Of a stretch of DNA of 64,000 nt, positions 18,228 through 29,368 are shown in pieces. The DNA is taken from contig JACCER010000006.1 in NCBI GenBank assembly GCA_013416445.1, forward strand, positions 1 through 64,000, in the 5' to 3' direction. The notes under the pieces were generated by a model. The model was given only the letters and a program-made list of their open reading frames with translations. It searched no databases and was not told the DNA's origin. The position numbers were made by a program, and so were the translations under genes. The stretch is from Alcaligenaceae bacterium (lineage in GTDB: Bacteria; Pseudomonadota; Gammaproteobacteria; Burkholderiales; Burkholderiaceae_B). Each line of letters opens with the position of its first letter. Within the stretch, counting starts at the first letter, position 1.

Positions 18228-19496
18228 TCAATGACCCGTTTTGGGCTGGTACATGTAATCACGACGCCACGGATAGGTTAAATCGGCGGGATGATCGAGT
18301 TCGTCGGGGCGGCCATGAAGGCGGGGCTGGGCCAACACCTGGTGCAGGGCTATCCAGCCATGCTCAAAACCCATGGCGCAACCAGCCAGATACATACGAT
18401 AAGCGCGCAGCGAACGTTCACCCTCCGGGCCAGGCAAGGTCAAGCGCGCCTGTGGCAGGCAGGCTTCCAGGGCGTCGCTCCAGGCCCACAGGGTACGGGC
18501 ATAATGCGGGCGCAGGTTTTCGATATCGACATCTTCAAGACCACCTTCGGTAAGCCTTTCCAGCACATGGCTGATATGAGTGAGTTCTCCGCCCGGAAAA
18601 ATATACTTCTCAATGAACTCACCCATGCCGGCCCCGAGCTCGGCATTATCGACGCCACCAGCGGTAATCCCGTGATTAAGCACCAGACCGCCAGGCCGCA
18701 CCAGGCGACGCAGCTTGGAAAAATACCCTTCGAGCTGAGCTCGACCCACATGTTCGAACATACCCACAGAGGCGATTTTGTCGTAGGGCAGGGTTTCGTC
18801 GAGTTTGCGGTAATCGAGCAATTCCATGCGCACCCTGCCGCTCAGGCCTTTTTCGGCTATCAGGCTATTTACATAGGTGTACTGGTTTTTGGACAGAGTA
18901 ATGCCGGTGGCATCAACCCCATAGTTTTCAGCCGCCCACAACAGCAAGCCGCCCCACCCCGCCCCCACATCGAGAAAGCGGTCGCCTTCGGCCAGGCGCA
19001 ATTTACGGCAGATGTGATCCAGCTTGGCCTCTTGTGCCTGTGCAACAGACATGTCGGGAGAACGGTAATAGGCACAAGAATATACCCGGCGCGGATCCAG
19101 CCATAAAGAATAAAAATCGTCGGATAAATCATAATGAAACTGAATTTGCCGGGCATCGCGTTCCAGCGAATGGCGCCAGACCGACAGCAATCGCTGGATT
19201 AGCCCTGTAAGACGGCCTATACGCGCCGCCTCGATGGGCGAGCCAGGCAAAATGGCTGCCGCCAGCCGCATCAGATCGCGCATGGAACCATCAATATCAA
19301 ACCTGCCTTCGACGTAGTCCTCACCCAACAGGCCAACCGACCCTGTCGCCAGGTTCGGCAATACAGACAAGTCTTTGATGGTCAGGCAGATATCGGCATC
19401 AGGTACCCCAAGACTTTGCCCATCCGGCATGATCAGCCTGACTGGCAAAGGCAACTCGGACAATTTGCTTTCAACAACAGATAAGACCGCGCTCAA
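18228..19496 (-). CDS. cfa: Cyclopropane-fatty-acyl-phospholipid synthase
   Basis: The 422-aa enzyme transfers a methylene from S-adenosylmethionine to unsaturated acyl chains of membrane phospholipids. The SAM site is FLDVGAGWGGLLLWAAENYG near residue 172, and YSCAYYRSPDMSVAQAQEAK is the family signature before it; an N-terminal lipid-binding region occupies the first 110 residues. The start codon is TTG, supported by AAGGAG six bases upstream. Cyclopropane lipids are associated with acid and stationary-phase stress, so its position beside an osmoprotectant importer is suggestive but the genes are in separate transcripts. Confidence 0.94.
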   Translation of the reverse strand: MSAVLSVVESKLSELPLPVRLIMPDGQSLGVPDADICLTIKDLSVLPNLATGSVGLLGEDYVEGRFDIDGSMRDLMRLAAAILPGSPIEAARIGRLTGLIQRLLSVWRHSLERDARQIQFHYDLSDDFYSLWLDPRRVYSCAYYRSPDMSVAQAQEAKLDHICRKLRLAEGDRFLDVGAGWGGLLLWAAENYGVDATGITLSKNQYTYVNSLIAEKGLSGRVRMELLDYRKLDETLPYDKIASVGMFEHVGRAQLEGYFSKLRRLVRPGGLVLNHGITAGGVDNAELGAGMGEFIEKYIFPGGELTHISHVLERLTEGGLEDVDIENLRPHYARTLWAWSDALEACLPQARLTLPGPEGERSLRAYRMYLAGCAMGFEHGWIALHQVLAQPRLHGRPDELDHPADLTYPWRRDYMYQPKTGH

Positions 19497-19621
19497 GGCT
19501 GACTCCTTACATTGATGATTGAAATGATCCCCCTATAAAAAATAGTGCCACAGATCCGCGCAGAAGGGAATGCGGAATCCATCCATGCTAAGATCAAAAC
19601 TGCCTCTTCATCCTGTAATAC

Positions 19622-20818
19622 ATGCCCCCCGCACCTCGCTCCCTGACATCCATTCCCCGCTGGCTAATCCTGATGGGTTTATTGTCGGCGCTGGGGCCTC
19701 TCGCCATTGACATGTATCTGCCGGCCTTCCCGGCCATGGCCCTGGGCCTCAACACCACACCTGGGCATATTGAACGCACGCTGGCCAGTTATTTATTCGG
19801 CCTGGCCATGGCCCAACTGTTTTATGGTCCGTTCGCCGACCGCTATGGCCGTAAAAAGCCGCTGATAGCCGGCATCTCCATCTTCATACTGGCCTCCATA
19901 GGCTGCGCCTTTACCAACAACATTGAAAGCCTGACCTGGTGGCGGGTTGCCCAGGCATTTGGCGGCGCGGCAGGCATGGTCATACCACGCGCGGTTATTC
20001 GCGATAATTTCGACACCAGCGACGCGTCCAAAGCCCTTTCCATACTCATGCTGGTCATGGGTGTAACCCCCATACTCGCACCCATACTGGGCGGCCAGGT
20101 GCTGGCTTTTGGCAGTTGGCGCTGGATATTCGGCATTATGGCGGTCAGCGGCATGGCCTTGCTGGCTGGCGTCACCCTTACCATGAAGGAAACCCTGCAC
20201 CCCGATCGCGTGATTCCGCTGGGCGCAACCATCATAGGCCGCAACTATTTATCATTGATACGGCATAAAAAATTCATGTGCTACACCCTCGCGGGTGGAT
20301 TTGGGTCGGCCGGCATGTTTGCCTATATAGCCGGCTCGCCCCGGGTATTCATAGAAATCTTCCATGTCGACCCACAGCACTTTGGCTTGTTATTTGGCGT
20401 CAATGCCATCTCGCTGATCGTCGCGGCCCAGGTCAGCGCCCGCCTGCTGAACCGCCACACTCCGCAAGCTTTGCTGAAAAAAGCCCAAATATCTCTGGTC
20501 GCCATGACCCTCATTGCCCTGGTCCTCACCCTTATGGGCGCAATTACGTTACTATTACTAATGCTGTGTCTGGTCGGCTTCATGGCCAGCCAGGGGTTTG
20601 TCAACCCCAATGCAGCAGCCCTGGCCCTGGCAGAACAAGGCAAACGCTTAGGCGTGGCTTCGGCGCTCATGGGGACTTTGCAAATGTTATGCGGGGCAAG
20701 TGCTGGCCTGGCCGTCAGTATCTGGCAAACGCCTTCGCCCCTGCCGCTTACAGGTATGCTGGCCCTTTGCGCCTGTTTATCGTGGTTATTCGGCCGCATG
20801 GCGCTCAAAGCCACTTGA
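19622..20818 (+). CDS. Bcr/CflA-family drug efflux MFS transporter
   Basis: The 398-aa product has twelve predicted membrane segments and the Bcr/CflA hallmarks: [13 protein letters not shown] in the first helix (about 24-36) and [14 protein letters not shown] (about 69-82), the A-like MFS motif between helices 2 and 3. Family members export bicyclomycin, sulphonamides or chloramphenicol by proton antiport. It stands alone between cfa (divergent) and the ribosomal protein genes, whose promoter overlaps its stop codon. Confidence 0.92.
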   Translation: MPPAPRSLTSIPRWLILMGLLSALGPLAIDMYLPAFPAMALGLNTTPGHIERTLASYLFGLAMAQLFYGPFADRYGRKKPLIAGISIFILASIGCAFTNNIESLTWWRVAQAFGGAAGMVIPRAVIRDNFDTSDASKALSILMLVMGVTPILAPILGGQVLAFGSWRWIFGIMAVSGMALLAGVTLTMKETLHPDRVIPLGATIIGRNYLSLIRHKKFMCYTLAGGFGSAGMFAYIAGSPRVFIEIFHVDPQHFGLLFGVNAISLIVAAQVSARLLNRHTPQALLKKAQISLVAMTLIALVLTLMGAITLLLLMLCLVGFMASQGFVNPNAAALALAEQGKRLGVASALMGTLQMLCGASAGLAVSIWQTPSPLPLTGMLALCACLSWLFGRMALKAT

Positions 20819-20844
20819 TCTAAACGCCAATTTCATATTAGAAT
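20815..20844 (+). promoter_or_regulatory. Probable rpmB-rpmG promoter
   Basis: TTGATC (20815-20820, overlapping the exporter stop) and TAGAAT (20839-20844) are 18 bases apart, about 85 bases before rpmB. Confidence 0.5.
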
Positions 20845-20930
20845 GTCAGGCTTTACAGATACACGGTCGTTGTCTTTTACCGCTTTTTAGTTGCGGGGCC
20901 GAATCAAGCAAATTATCAAGGGGTATTACC

Positions 20931-21167
20931 ATGGCACGCGTATGCCAAGTTACCGGCAAAGGCCCAATGGTGGGCAACAATGTTTCGCACGCAAACAACA
21001 AAACCAAGCGTCGCTTTTTACCTAACCTGCAATCGCGCCGTTTCTGGGTCGAAAGCGAAAACCGCTGGGTTCGCCTGCGCGTTTCGACCAACGCCCTGCG
21101 CACCATCGACAAAAACGGCATCGACGCCGTTCTTGCTGATCTGCGCGCCCGTGGCGTGCGTGCTTAA
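20931..21167 (+). CDS. rpmB: 50S ribosomal protein L28
   Basis: The 78-aa product begins [20 protein letters not shown] and contains [16 protein letters not shown], standard L28 sequence of the type without a full zinc site. The ATG at 20931 follows AAGGGG; longer frames starting near 20700 run back into the exporter gene and are artefacts. It is first of the rpmB-rpmG pair, 31 bases before rpmG. Confidence 0.97.
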   Translation: MARVCQVTGKGPMVGNNVSHANNKTKRRFLPNLQSRRFWVESENRWVRLRVSTNALRTIDKNGIDAVLADLRARGVRA

Positions 21168-21198
21168 GCCGCTCGCGATCTAACTTAAGGAGCTCCAC

Positions 21199-21366
21199 AT
21201 GGCAAAAGGTATACGCGAGAAAATCAAACTCGAATCCACCGCCGGCACAGGTCACTTCTACACGACCACCAAGAACAAGCGCAACATGCCCGAGAAAATG
21301 CTGATCAAAAAATTTGATCCCGTTGCTCGCAAGCACGTTGACTACAAGGAAATGAAACTCAGGTAA
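21199..21366 (+). CDS. rpmG: 50S ribosomal protein L33
   Basis: A 55-aa protein, [20 protein letters not shown] at the start and DYKEMKLR at the end, typical L33 without cysteines (the zinc-free form). TAAGGAG lies nine bases before the ATG. It forms the usual rpmB-rpmG operon and is followed by a clear terminator. Confidence 0.97.
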   Translation: MAKGIREKIKLESTAGTGHFYTTTKNKRNMPEKMLIKKFDPVARKHVDYKEMKLR

Positions 21367-21459
21367 GCCCGCTAGGGGCAGCGCATATGCGCTGCGCTCG
21401 GAACCGGCCTGGCCCGGCCGTACTCCCCGGCAAGCACTGATTCATTCAGCTTCTTGTAA

Positions 21460-21485
21460 AACCCTGCTTCGGCGGGGTTTTTTTA
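21460..21485 (+). terminator. Rho-independent terminator of rpmB-rpmG
   Basis: AACCCTGC and GCGGGGTT pair (one G-T) around TTCG, followed by a run of T residues. Confidence 0.88.
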
Positions 21486-21561
21486 TTGCCGTATGCTGCA
21501 CACCTCGGGCCAGCAAGCCCATCCGAAGAAATTCCCTGATTTTTCTTATGCAGCAATGGGT

Positions 21562-21595
21562 GTCGGATTACGCGCTTCGCACTAATCCGACCTAC
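21562..21595 (-). repeat. REP-like repeat upstream of leuS
   Basis: Arms GTCGGATTACGCGC and CACTAATCCGACCTAC; one of the few copies lying in front of a gene start, 41 bases before the leuS ATG. Confidence 0.8.
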
Positions 21596-21635
21596 AATGT
21601 ACGGTTTGCGCAACCCATCACAAATACCGGATCTC

Positions 21636-24293
21636 ATGCAGGAACGCTATAACCCCAACGCCGTCGAACAATCCGCCCACCAGAATTGGCAAGAACGCGA
21701 TGCCTATCGCGTAACCGAAAACGCCCTGGCGCCCGACGGCACGCCCAAGCCCAAGTTTTACGCGTGTTCCATGTTGCCCTACCCCAGCGGCAAACTGCAT
21801 ATGGGCCATGTGCGCAACTACACCATCAACGACATGATGTCGCGCCAGTTGCGCATGCGCGGGTACAACGTGCTGATGCCCATGGGCTGGGACGCCTTTG
21901 GCATGCCTGCGGAAAACGCGGCCATCAAATCCCGCGTACCCCCTGCCAAATGGACCTACGACAACATCGCCTACATGAAAAAGCAAATGCAGGCGATGGG
22001 GCTGGCCATAGACTGGTCACGTGAAATGTGCGCCTGCGATCCCAAGTATTACAAATGGAACCAGTGGCTGTTCCTGAAAATGCTCGACAAAGGCATTGCC
22101 TACCGCAAGACCCAGGTAGTCAACTGGGATCCAGTGGATCAAACCGTACTGGCCAACGAACAAGTCATCGACGGCAAGGGCTGGCGTTCTGGCGCCCCCG
22201 TTGAAAAGCGCGAAATCCCTGGCTACTACCTGCGCATCACCGATTACGCCGAAGAGCTGCTCAGCAACGTCAAAGATGGCCTGCCCGGCTGGCCCGAGCG
22301 CGTGCGCCTCATGCAGGAAAACTGGATAGGCAAAAGCGAAGGCGTGCGTTTCGCGTTTACGCACAATATCAAAGACCAGGCAGGCCAGCTCATACAAGAT
22401 GGCCGCATGTATGTCTTTACTACACGCGCCGACACCATCATGGGCGTCACTTTTTGTGCAGTCGCCCCCGAACATCCACTGGCCACGCATGCGGCACAAA
22501 CCAACCCGGCATTGGCTGCTTTCATTGAAACCTGCAAGCTGGGCGGCACCACCGAGGCCGAAATGGCCTTGCGCGACAAAGAAGGCATGCCAACTGGTCT
22601 GTCAGTGACGCACCCCATTACCGGCACAGAGGTGCAGGTATGGGTCGGCAACTACGTGCTCATGACCTACGGCGACGGCGCCGTCATGGGCGTGCCCGGC
22701 CACGACGAACGCGACTTCGCCTTTGCCAACAAATATTCACTGCCTATCGTGGATGTCATTGCCGTTGCAGGCAAAACCTATTCCACTCAGCAATGGCAAG
22801 ACTGGTATGGCGACAAGCAGCAGGGCCTTACGGTTAACTCAGGTAAGTACAATGGCCTGACGCCTGCCGCCGCCGTTGACGCCGTGGCTGCCGACCTGGT
22901 CGCCAAAGGCCTGGGCGAAAAGAAAACCACCTGGCGCCTGCGCGACTGGGGTGTATCGCGGCAGCGCTACTGGGGCACGCCCATCCCCATCATTCACTGC
23001 CCCGATTGCGGCCCTGTGCCCGTACCCGAAAAAGACCTGCCCGTTATATTGCCTGACGACCTGATTCCCGACGGCAGCGGCAACCCACTGACCAAGCACG
23101 AGGGCTTTTTGTCTTGCCAGTGCCCCAAGTGCGGCACAGCGGCACGACGCGAAACCGACACCATGGACACCTTTGTGGACTCGTCCTGGTATTTCATGCG
23201 CTACACCTCGCCCGACAACGACGATGCCATGGTCGATGCCCGCAACGACTACTGGATGCCCATGGACCAGTACATCGGCGGCATCGAACACGCCGTGCTG
23301 CATCTGCTTTACGCACGTTTCTGGACTCGCGTCATGCGCGACCTTGGCTTGCTCAACTTCAGCGAGCCCTTCACGCGCCTACTCTGCCAGGGCATGGTGC
23401 TCAACCATATTTATTCGCGCAAAACTGAACAGGGCGCCATCGAATACTTCTGGCCCGAAGAAGTCGAAAACATCTACGATGCCAAGGGCGCCATCACTGG
23501 CGCCAAACGCATTGTCGATGGCAGCCTGGTTGAATACGGTGGCATAGGCACCATGTCGAAGTCCAAGAACAATGGCGTCGACCCGCAATCGCTCATTGAC
23601 TCTATGGGCGCCGATACCGCGCGCCTGTTTGTCATGTTCGCCAGCCCCCCCGAACAAACACTGGAATGGTCCGATTCAGGTGTAGAAGGCGCCAACCGCT
23701 ACTTGCGACGCGTCTGGGCGTTTTGCCATAATCACCAGGCCAGCATAAAAAAGGCACACGACACCCAGGGCGACTGGTCCGAGGCCGACGAGGCCTCCAA
23801 GGCGCTGCGCCGCGAAATCCATAGTTTGCTCAAGCTGGCCGATTACGACTACCAACGCATCCAGTACAACACAGTGGTGTCCACCTGCATGAAAATGCTC
23901 AACGCCCTGGAGTCGGCCGGGCTACCCGACACGCCAGTGGCGTGCCGCGCACTGGCTGAAACCACATCCATCTTGCTGCGCGTACTTTATCCAGTCGTAC
24001 CTCATATCGCCTGGCAATTGTGGCAAGACCTGGGCTTCGGCCACAACGGCCCCGACATGCTCGATGCCCCCTGGCCCGTGGTCGACGAGGCAGCCCTGAT
24101 CGCCGACGAAATCGAGCTCATGCTGCAAATCAATGGCAAGCTGCGTGGTTCTTTGAAGGTCGCCAATGGCGCCACCAAAGACCAAATCGAACAAATAGCC
24201 ATCACCCACGACGCTACCGGCAAACACCTGGAGGGCCGGCCGCCAAAACGGGTTATTGTCGTACCCGGTAAACTCGTTAATATTGTCGGATGA
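21636..24293 (+). CDS. leuS: Leucyl-tRNA synthetase
   Basis: The 885-aa class I synthetase charges tRNA-Leu. It has HMGH (55-58) in [10 protein letters not shown], a connective editing domain, a zinc-type insertion with paired cysteines (CPDCG and CQCPKC), and [13 protein letters not shown] in place of the canonical KMSKS, followed by [20 protein letters not shown] and the anticodon domain. I start at the ATG at 21636 (MQERYNP...), which matches the family N-terminus, instead of 21597. Its stop overlaps the lptE start (ATGA). It leads a leuS-lptE-holA cluster that continues into proA. Confidence 0.97.
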   Translation: MQERYNPNAVEQSAHQNWQERDAYRVTENALAPDGTPKPKFYACSMLPYPSGKLHMGHVRNYTINDMMSRQLRMRGYNVLMPMGWDAFGMPAENAAIKSRVPPAKWTYDNIAYMKKQMQAMGLAIDWSREMCACDPKYYKWNQWLFLKMLDKGIAYRKTQVVNWDPVDQTVLANEQVIDGKGWRSGAPVEKREIPGYYLRITDYAEELLSNVKDGLPGWPERVRLMQENWIGKSEGVRFAFTHNIKDQAGQLIQDGRMYVFTTRADTIMGVTFCAVAPEHPLATHAAQTNPALAAFIETCKLGGTTEAEMALRDKEGMPTGLSVTHPITGTEVQVWVGNYVLMTYGDGAVMGVPGHDERDFAFANKYSLPIVDVIAVAGKTYSTQQWQDWYGDKQQGLTVNSGKYNGLTPAAAVDAVAADLVAKGLGEKKTTWRLRDWGVSRQRYWGTPIPIIHCPDCGPVPVPEKDLPVILPDDLIPDGSGNPLTKHEGFLSCQCPKCGTAARRETDTMDTFVDSSWYFMRYTSPDNDDAMVDARNDYWMPMDQYIGGIEHAVLHLLYARFWTRVMRDLGLLNFSEPFTRLLCQGMVLNHIYSRKTEQGAIEYFWPEEVENIYDAKGAITGAKRIVDGSLVEYGGIGTMSKSKNNGVDPQSLIDSMGADTARLFVMFASPPEQTLEWSDSGVEGANRYLRRVWAFCHNHQASIKKAHDTQGDWSEADEASKALRREIHSLLKLADYDYQRIQYNTVVSTCMKMLNALESAGLPDTPVACRALAETTSILLRVLYPVVPHIAWQLWQDLGFGHNGPDMLDAPWPVVDEAALIADEIELMLQINGKLRGSLKVANGATKDQIEQIAITHDATGKHLEGRPPKRVIVVPGKLVNIVG

Positions 24294-24967
24294 AACCAGG
24301 CATGCACAGCCCCAAGCTTAAGTCCTCGCCACTTACCCCATCTACGCACCGACGCCTGCGCGGGCTTGCCTGCGTGGCGCTTTGCGTGCTGCTGGCGGCT
24401 TGCGGCTTCAGGCTCAAGGGTGTGTCGCCTTTGCCTTTTACCACCCTCTATACCAATATCGCCGAAAACTCGGCCTTTGGCGCCGGCATGCAACGGGCCA
24501 TTATCGCCAGCTCGCCCCAAACCCGTTTCGTGTCGGACCCTGCCAGCGCTCAGGCCAAGCTTATACAGCTATCCAACGACCAAAACCTGCGCGAGCTCTC
24601 CATCGACGCACAGGGTCGCGTAGAAGAATACGAACTGAACCTGGTGTTCGTGTTCCAGCTTACCGACGCCAAAGGGCATCTGGTATTGCCGCCAACTACC
24701 TTACGCGTCACGCGCGAAATCCCCTACGACGACAGCGTGGTCCAGGCCAAGCAGGGTGAAATCGCCTCTATCTTCCAAGACATGCAGCAGTCCCTGATAG
24801 ACCGCGTAGTGCGGCGCCTGGCCTCGCCTGAAGTCGCTGCCGCATTTGCCAACGCCTCGGCCTTGCCCATAGACGAACAAGCGCCGGCTTCTTCCAGCCA
24901 GCCCCCCGTGCCCAGCCCCACCCCGTGGGGGTCGCCTCGCATAGATTCGGGCGCCGGCATGCGTTAG
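24290..24967 (+). CDS. lptE: LPS-assembly lipoprotein LptE
   Basis: A 225-aa outer-membrane lipoprotein. The signal ends with the lipobox LLAAC (34-38, lipidated Cys38), followed by GFRLKG, the usual LptE opening. LptE plugs the LptD beta-barrel that inserts lipopolysaccharide into the outer leaflet. The C-terminal 35 residues are Pro/Ser-rich and probably disordered. Start codon and leuS stop overlap by four bases, indicating translational coupling; holA follows after 10 bases. Confidence 0.93.
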   Translation: MKPGMHSPKLKSSPLTPSTHRRLRGLACVALCVLLAACGFRLKGVSPLPFTTLYTNIAENSAFGAGMQRAIIASSPQTRFVSDPASAQAKLIQLSNDQNLRELSIDAQGRVEEYELNLVFVFQLTDAKGHLVLPPTTLRVTREIPYDDSVVQAKQGEIASIFQDMQQSLIDRVVRRLASPEVAAAFANASALPIDEQAPASSSQPPVPSPTPWGSPRIDSGAGMR

Positions 24968-24977
24968 GGGCAGCGCT

Positions 24978-26042
24978 ATGGGACGCCGCCAAGACACCGA
25001 CAGTCTTTTACATCAGTTAAAAAAGACCACGCCGCCGCAGCTCGACAACCTATATGTCGTCTCGGGCGACGAACCACTGCTGGTCATAGAAACCACCGAT
25101 GCGCTGCGTGCCGGCGCAATGGCCGCTGGCTACGGCGAACGCACCAGCCTGATACTGGATGCACGCAGCGACTGGTCCGCAGTCATGGGCGCCACGCAAA
25201 ATGTATCGCTGTTTGGCGACCGCCAACTGGTCGAAGTCTCCGTTCCCACGGGCAAGCCTGGCAGAACAGGTAGCGAGGTTTTGCTCAAGCTGGCTGGCAT
25301 GCTCGAAAACGCAGCCCTGCCCGACACGCTGGTAGTGGTCAACCTGCCACGTCTGGACAAAGCCACGCGCAATGCCAAATGGGCGCAGGCGCTGGCCCAA
25401 GCCGGCACCTGGGTGGAAGTCGCCAGTATCGACCGCGCTCAATTGCCACGCTGGATAGGGCAACGCCTGGCGCGCCAGGATCAACAGCTCGACGCCACCA
25501 CGCTCGAATGGATGGCAGACAAGGTAGAAGGCAATCTGCTGGCCGCCTTCCAGGAAATACAAAAACTCGCCCTGCTGTACCCCGCTGGTGAAATCAGCCC
25601 AGGCGACGTAGAACGCGCCGTCCTTAACGTGGCTCGCTATGATGTTTTTGGCTTGCGCGACGCCATGCTGGCAGGCAACGCCGCCAAGGCGCTGACCGTC
25701 TTGGCAGGCTTGCGGGCTGAAGGCGAAGCACTGCCACTGGTACTATGGGCAGTGGGCGACGAAGTCCGTGTGCTGGCGCGCCTGGCGGCGGCCCAGGCCA
25801 ACGGGCAAGACATGCAGGCAGAAATGCGGCGCCAGCGTGTGTTCGGCCCACGCGAGCACCTGCTGCGCCAGACCTTGAACCGCATCCCACAAAATGCCTG
25901 GCCAGCAGCGGTGCTCCATGCTCACGACATCGACAAGCAGATCAAAGGGCTGAAAGTGCCAGGCCGCCTGAGCGACCCCTGGGAAGAGCTGGCGCGGCTC
26001 ATTTTACGCATCGCCATCACAAGAAAAGCGGCTGGCCGCTAG
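24978..26042 (+). CDS. holA: DNA polymerase III delta subunit
   Basis: The 354-aa clamp-loader subunit opens the sliding clamp during chromosome replication. LYVVSGDEPLLVIETTDALR (about 23-42) is the N-terminal signature, followed by the degenerate ATPase domain, and GLRAEGEALPLVLWAVGDEVR and the C-terminal collar region are present. It is full length and sits in the conserved leuS-lptE-holA order. Confidence 0.95.
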   Translation: MGRRQDTDSLLHQLKKTTPPQLDNLYVVSGDEPLLVIETTDALRAGAMAAGYGERTSLILDARSDWSAVMGATQNVSLFGDRQLVEVSVPTGKPGRTGSEVLLKLAGMLENAALPDTLVVVNLPRLDKATRNAKWAQALAQAGTWVEVASIDRAQLPRWIGQRLARQDQQLDATTLEWMADKVEGNLLAAFQEIQKLALLYPAGEISPGDVERAVLNVARYDVFGLRDAMLAGNAAKALTVLAGLRAEGEALPLVLWAVGDEVRVLARLAAAQANGQDMQAEMRRQRVFGPREHLLRQTLNRIPQNAWPAAVLHAHDIDKQIKGLKVPGRLSDPWEELARLILRIAITRKAAGR

Positions 26043-26117
26043 CCACCGCTTCCGCCCCTGTACCGGACATCCGAAATACTGGGATAATTCGAATATATTC
26101 CATTGCAGCAACTTGCC

Positions 26118-27404
26118 ATGACACCTGATACCGCTACCAGCTCCACCGCCACCAATGCCAACGATATGGCACTGCTTGGCCGCCAGGCCCGCGAAGCCGC
26201 GCGCCATATGCGCAACACTGACGGGCGCAGCAAATCCGACGCCCTGAACGCCATGGCGCAGCGGCTTATCGACCAGAAAGAACAGCTTATTGCCATCAAT
26301 GAACTTGATCTGGCCCGCGCCCGCAAAAACGGGCTGGAACCCGCCATGCTTGACCGCCTGACGCTATCAGGCAAAACCATAATGGCCATGGCTGCCAGCT
26401 TGCGTCAAATTGCCGACATGCCCGACCCGGTCGGCAGCATAGGTCCATCAATAAACCGTCCCAACGGCATGCGTGTAGCGCAAATGCGCGTGCCCTTGGG
26501 CGTCATCGGCATCATTTACGAATCTCGTCCTAACGTCACCATAGACGCGGCGGCGTTATGCCTGAAATCAGGCAACGCCACCATATTGCGCGGTGGCAGC
26601 GAAGCCTTTGAATCAAATATGGCCTTGGGCGCCATCGTGCAGCAAGGCTTGGCCGATGCCGGTCTGCCGCCCAACGCCGTGCAAGTGGTGGCCACCACCG
26701 ACCGCGCCGCCGTTGGCCAGCTCGTCACGCTCACTGACTATATCGACGTCATCATTCCTCGTGGCGGCAAAGGCCTGATCACACGACTGGCTGCCGAAGC
26801 CAAAGTACCTCTGCTCAAGCACCTGGACGGAAACTGCCATGTCTACCTCGATGCAGCGGCCGACCTGAACAAAGCCCACGACATCGCCGTCAATGCCAAA
26901 ACCTATCGCTACGGTATTTGCGGCGCCATGGAAACGCTGCTGGTGCACACCGATATTGCTGCTCTGATACTGCCGCGCCTGGGCCAGACGCTATCCGAAA
27001 AAGGCGTTGAACTGCGCGGCTGCGAACGCACGCGCGCCATACTGCCCCAGGCGCTGGCGGCCACCGAAACCGATTGGGAAACCGAATACCTGGCGCCAAT
27101 ATTGGCCATACGCATCGTCGACAGCATTGACGACGCCATAGCGCACATCGCCAGATACAGCTCCGAGCACACCGAATCCATCGTTACCGAGAACCTGCAG
27201 GCCGCCAACCGTTTTCAGCGCGAGGTCGATTCCAGTTCGGTCTACCTCAACTTGCCAACCTGCTTTGCCGACGGCTTCGAATATGGCCTGGGCGCCGAAA
27301 TCGGCATTTCCACCAACCGGCTGCATGCGCGCGGGCCAGTAGGCCTCGAAGGGCTGACCACCCTGAAATGGGTGCTTGCCGGCGACGGCCAATTGCGCGG
27401 ATAA
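26118..27404 (+). CDS. proA: Glutamate-5-semialdehyde dehydrogenase (gamma-glutamyl phosphate reductase)
   Basis: The 428-aa enzyme reduces gamma-glutamyl phosphate in proline synthesis. [20 protein letters not shown] and [12 protein letters not shown] are the nucleotide-site motifs, the catalytic cysteine is in [13 protein letters not shown], and [20 protein letters not shown] closes the active site. Start is uncertain: ATG at 26118 is used, TTG at 26103 is possible, and no clear ribosome site is visible. proB is not in the window. It follows holA by 75 bases. Confidence 0.96.
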   Translation: MTPDTATSSTATNANDMALLGRQAREAARHMRNTDGRSKSDALNAMAQRLIDQKEQLIAINELDLARARKNGLEPAMLDRLTLSGKTIMAMAASLRQIADMPDPVGSIGPSINRPNGMRVAQMRVPLGVIGIIYESRPNVTIDAAALCLKSGNATILRGGSEAFESNMALGAIVQQGLADAGLPPNAVQVVATTDRAAVGQLVTLTDYIDVIIPRGGKGLITRLAAEAKVPLLKHLDGNCHVYLDAAADLNKAHDIAVNAKTYRYGICGAMETLLVHTDIAALILPRLGQTLSEKGVELRGCERTRAILPQALAATETDWETEYLAPILAIRIVDSIDDAIAHIARYSSEHTESIVTENLQAANRFQREVDSSSVYLNLPTCFADGFEYGLGAEIGISTNRLHARGPVGLEGLTTLKWVLAGDGQLRG

Positions 27405-27415
27405 GCCGGTGTTGC

Positions 27416-27832
27416 ATGCTCTGGATAAAAACCTTTCATATTCTGTTCGTCACCTCCTGGTTCGCAGGCCTGTTTTATTTACCGCGCATCTATGTCAATC
27501 TGGCGCAAAACCAGGAAGCCGCAGCCACCGCCTGCCTGCTGGGCATGGCGCGCCGCTTGTACCGCTTCATGGGGCCACTGGCAATATTGTCGGTAGCGCT
27601 TGGACTATGGCTGTACTTAGGCTACGGCATAGGCCGCGGGCAAGGCTGGATGCACGCCAAGCTTGCCGCCGTCGGCCTGCTTATCGGCTACCACCTGATA
27701 TGCGGACGCATGCTGAAAACATTTGAACAAGGCGCAAACACGCACAGCCATCGTTTTTACCGATGGTTTAACGAAATACCGGTTATTTTGCTGCTGATCG
27801 TTATTGCCCTGGTAGTAGCAAAACCCTTTTAA
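27416..27832 (+). CDS. hemJ: Protoporphyrinogen IX oxidase HemJ
   Basis: A 138-aa membrane protein of four segments (UPF0093/CopD-like). It starts MLWIKTFHILFVTSWFAGLF with the conserved His8, followed by YLPRIYV, then WMHAKLAAVG and GYHLICGRM with the other conserved histidines. HemJ oxidises protoporphyrinogen IX in haem synthesis in organisms lacking HemG and HemY. The ATG at 27416 lies 11 bases after the proA stop. Confidence 0.9.
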   Translation: MLWIKTFHILFVTSWFAGLFYLPRIYVNLAQNQEAAATACLLGMARRLYRFMGPLAILSVALGLWLYLGYGIGRGQGWMHAKLAAVGLLIGYHLICGRMLKTFEQGANTHSHRFYRWFNEIPVILLLIVIALVVAKPF

Positions 27833-27844
27833 GCCCTTAGCACC

Positions 27845-29323
27845 ATGACTAACGCCAAAACCGGCAAGACCCTGACCCTAAAGAAAAAAGCCGGCGCCAC
27901 CGCCGATACCAGCGTTGGAGAACAGCGCAAGCGCTCGGGCGCGCGTGCCCGGCAAGCAGCACAAATTGAACGCCAACGCGAACAACAGCGCAGCGCCCAG
28001 GTACCGATAACACCTCCAGCGCCCACGCCAGTTCCCAAAAGGGCTGCACCGCGCCAGCGCCATCCTGGCGAGCCGGCACCCGATACCGGCATGCCGCAAC
28101 ATGCCAATTACCACGAAAACGACCATACGCCTCCAGCCGCCATGCGCCGCACGCGTGCACCAGTCTCCAGGGCAGCTGAAATATTTCCTGTATTCACGCC
28201 ATGCCCGCAAGGGCTGGAAGAAGCACTGGTCGCAGAAATGCAGGCCCTGGGTTTCGAAGACGCGGTCCCGGGGCGTGCCGGTTGCCGCTTCCATACCGAC
28301 TGGACAGGCATACTGCGCGCCAACCTGTACTCACGCCTGGCCACACGCGTGCTGGTGCAGGTGGCGCACGGCCCGGCCCTGCACGAAGACGATATTTTCG
28401 ATCTGGCCATGCAGACCCCCTGGGAACGATGGTTTGGCGCCGAACAAACACTGCGCGTCGATACCTCAGCCATACGTAGTCCCATGCAGAGCTTGCAGTA
28501 CTGCAACCTGCGCGCCAAAGACGGCATCTGCGACCGCCTGCGCGACCGTGAAGGTGAGCGCCCCAGCATAGACACAGTGCGCCCCGATGCCCGCGTTCAT
28601 CTGTTCCTGACTGAAGACAGCGCAACGCTCTACCTCGATACATCCGGCGAATCCCTTTTCAAGCGCGGCTGGCGCCTGGAAAAAGGCGAAGCACCGCTGC
28701 GCGAGAATCTGGCGGCCGGCCTGCTGGCCTTGTCCGGCTGGGATCCGTCACAAGCCCTGATGGACCCTTTTTGTGGCAGCGGCACCATACTGATAGAAGG
28801 CGCCTGGATCGCACTAGGCGTGCCTCCCGGCATCTGGCGCCCCTTTGGTTTCGAACGGCTGCGCAATCACGATGCACGCCACTGGCGCGACCTGAAAGAA
28901 GAAGCGCGCTCACACATTGCCCCCCGGCTCGACAGCCCCATCGTCGGCTACGACCAGGACCCGGCGGCAATATCCGCCGCAATGGCCAACATGGATCGCT
29001 CTTGGCTCGCGCCTGGCGCCATACGCTTCGAGGTTGGCGATGCTCGCAGCGTTCCCCCCGCAGCAGAATCCGGCTGGCTGGTTACCAACCCGCCCTACGG
29101 CGAACGCTTGCCCAACGAAGAAGATACTGATCTGTGGCGCGCCTGGGCTCAAAACCTGAAACAAAACTACAGCAATTGGAATGTCAATATTATTTCCAGC
29201 GACATGAATCTGCCCAAAGCGCTGCGTTTGAAGCCTTTGCGCCGCTACCCCTTGTATAACGGCGCCCTCGACTGCCGTTTATTCAGTTTTGAAATGGTGC
29301 AGGCCGGCTACAGAAATAAATAA
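27845..29323 (+). CDS. THUMP-domain rRNA guanine-N2 methyltransferase (RlmL-like)
   Basis: The 492-aa product has a basic, Ala/Arg/Gln-rich, probably disordered extension (about 1-115), then a THUMP RNA-binding domain beginning FPVFTPCPQGLEEAL, and a Rossmann methyltransferase domain with LMDPFCGSGTILIEGA (about 305-320) and the catalytic NPPYGER (about 417). This matches the RlmL half of E. coli RlmKL, which methylates G2445 of 23S rRNA; the RlmK half is absent. The basic extension is longer than in most homologues. It follows hemJ by 12 bases. Confidence 0.9.
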   Translation: MTNAKTGKTLTLKKKAGATADTSVGEQRKRSGARARQAAQIERQREQQRSAQVPITPPAPTPVPKRAAPRQRHPGEPAPDTGMPQHANYHENDHTPPAAMRRTRAPVSRAAEIFPVFTPCPQGLEEALVAEMQALGFEDAVPGRAGCRFHTDWTGILRANLYSRLATRVLVQVAHGPALHEDDIFDLAMQTPWERWFGAEQTLRVDTSAIRSPMQSLQYCNLRAKDGICDRLRDREGERPSIDTVRPDARVHLFLTEDSATLYLDTSGESLFKRGWRLEKGEAPLRENLAAGLLALSGWDPSQALMDPFCGSGTILIEGAWIALGVPPGIWRPFGFERLRNHDARHWRDLKEEARSHIAPRLDSPIVGYDQDPAAISAAMANMDRSWLAPGAIRFEVGDARSVPPAAESGWLVTNPPYGERLPNEEDTDLWRAWAQNLKQNYSNWNVNIISSDMNLPKALRLKPLRRYPLYNGALDCRLFSFEMVQAGYRNK

Positions 29324-29368
29324 TGCGGTATTGATCTATGGTGTCTTGCTGCGACGCAGCAAACCCTC

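Noticed and set aside
20700-20930. N-terminal extension of the L28 gene
   Set aside because: It overlaps the exporter gene, and the conserved L28 start with a ribosome site is at 20931.
22958-24293. Defective KMSKS motif in LeuRS (TMSKS)
   Set aside because: The essential MSKSKNNG part is intact and the lysine before it is replaced; I believe this form is common in related betaproteobacteria, so it is not evidence of inactivation.
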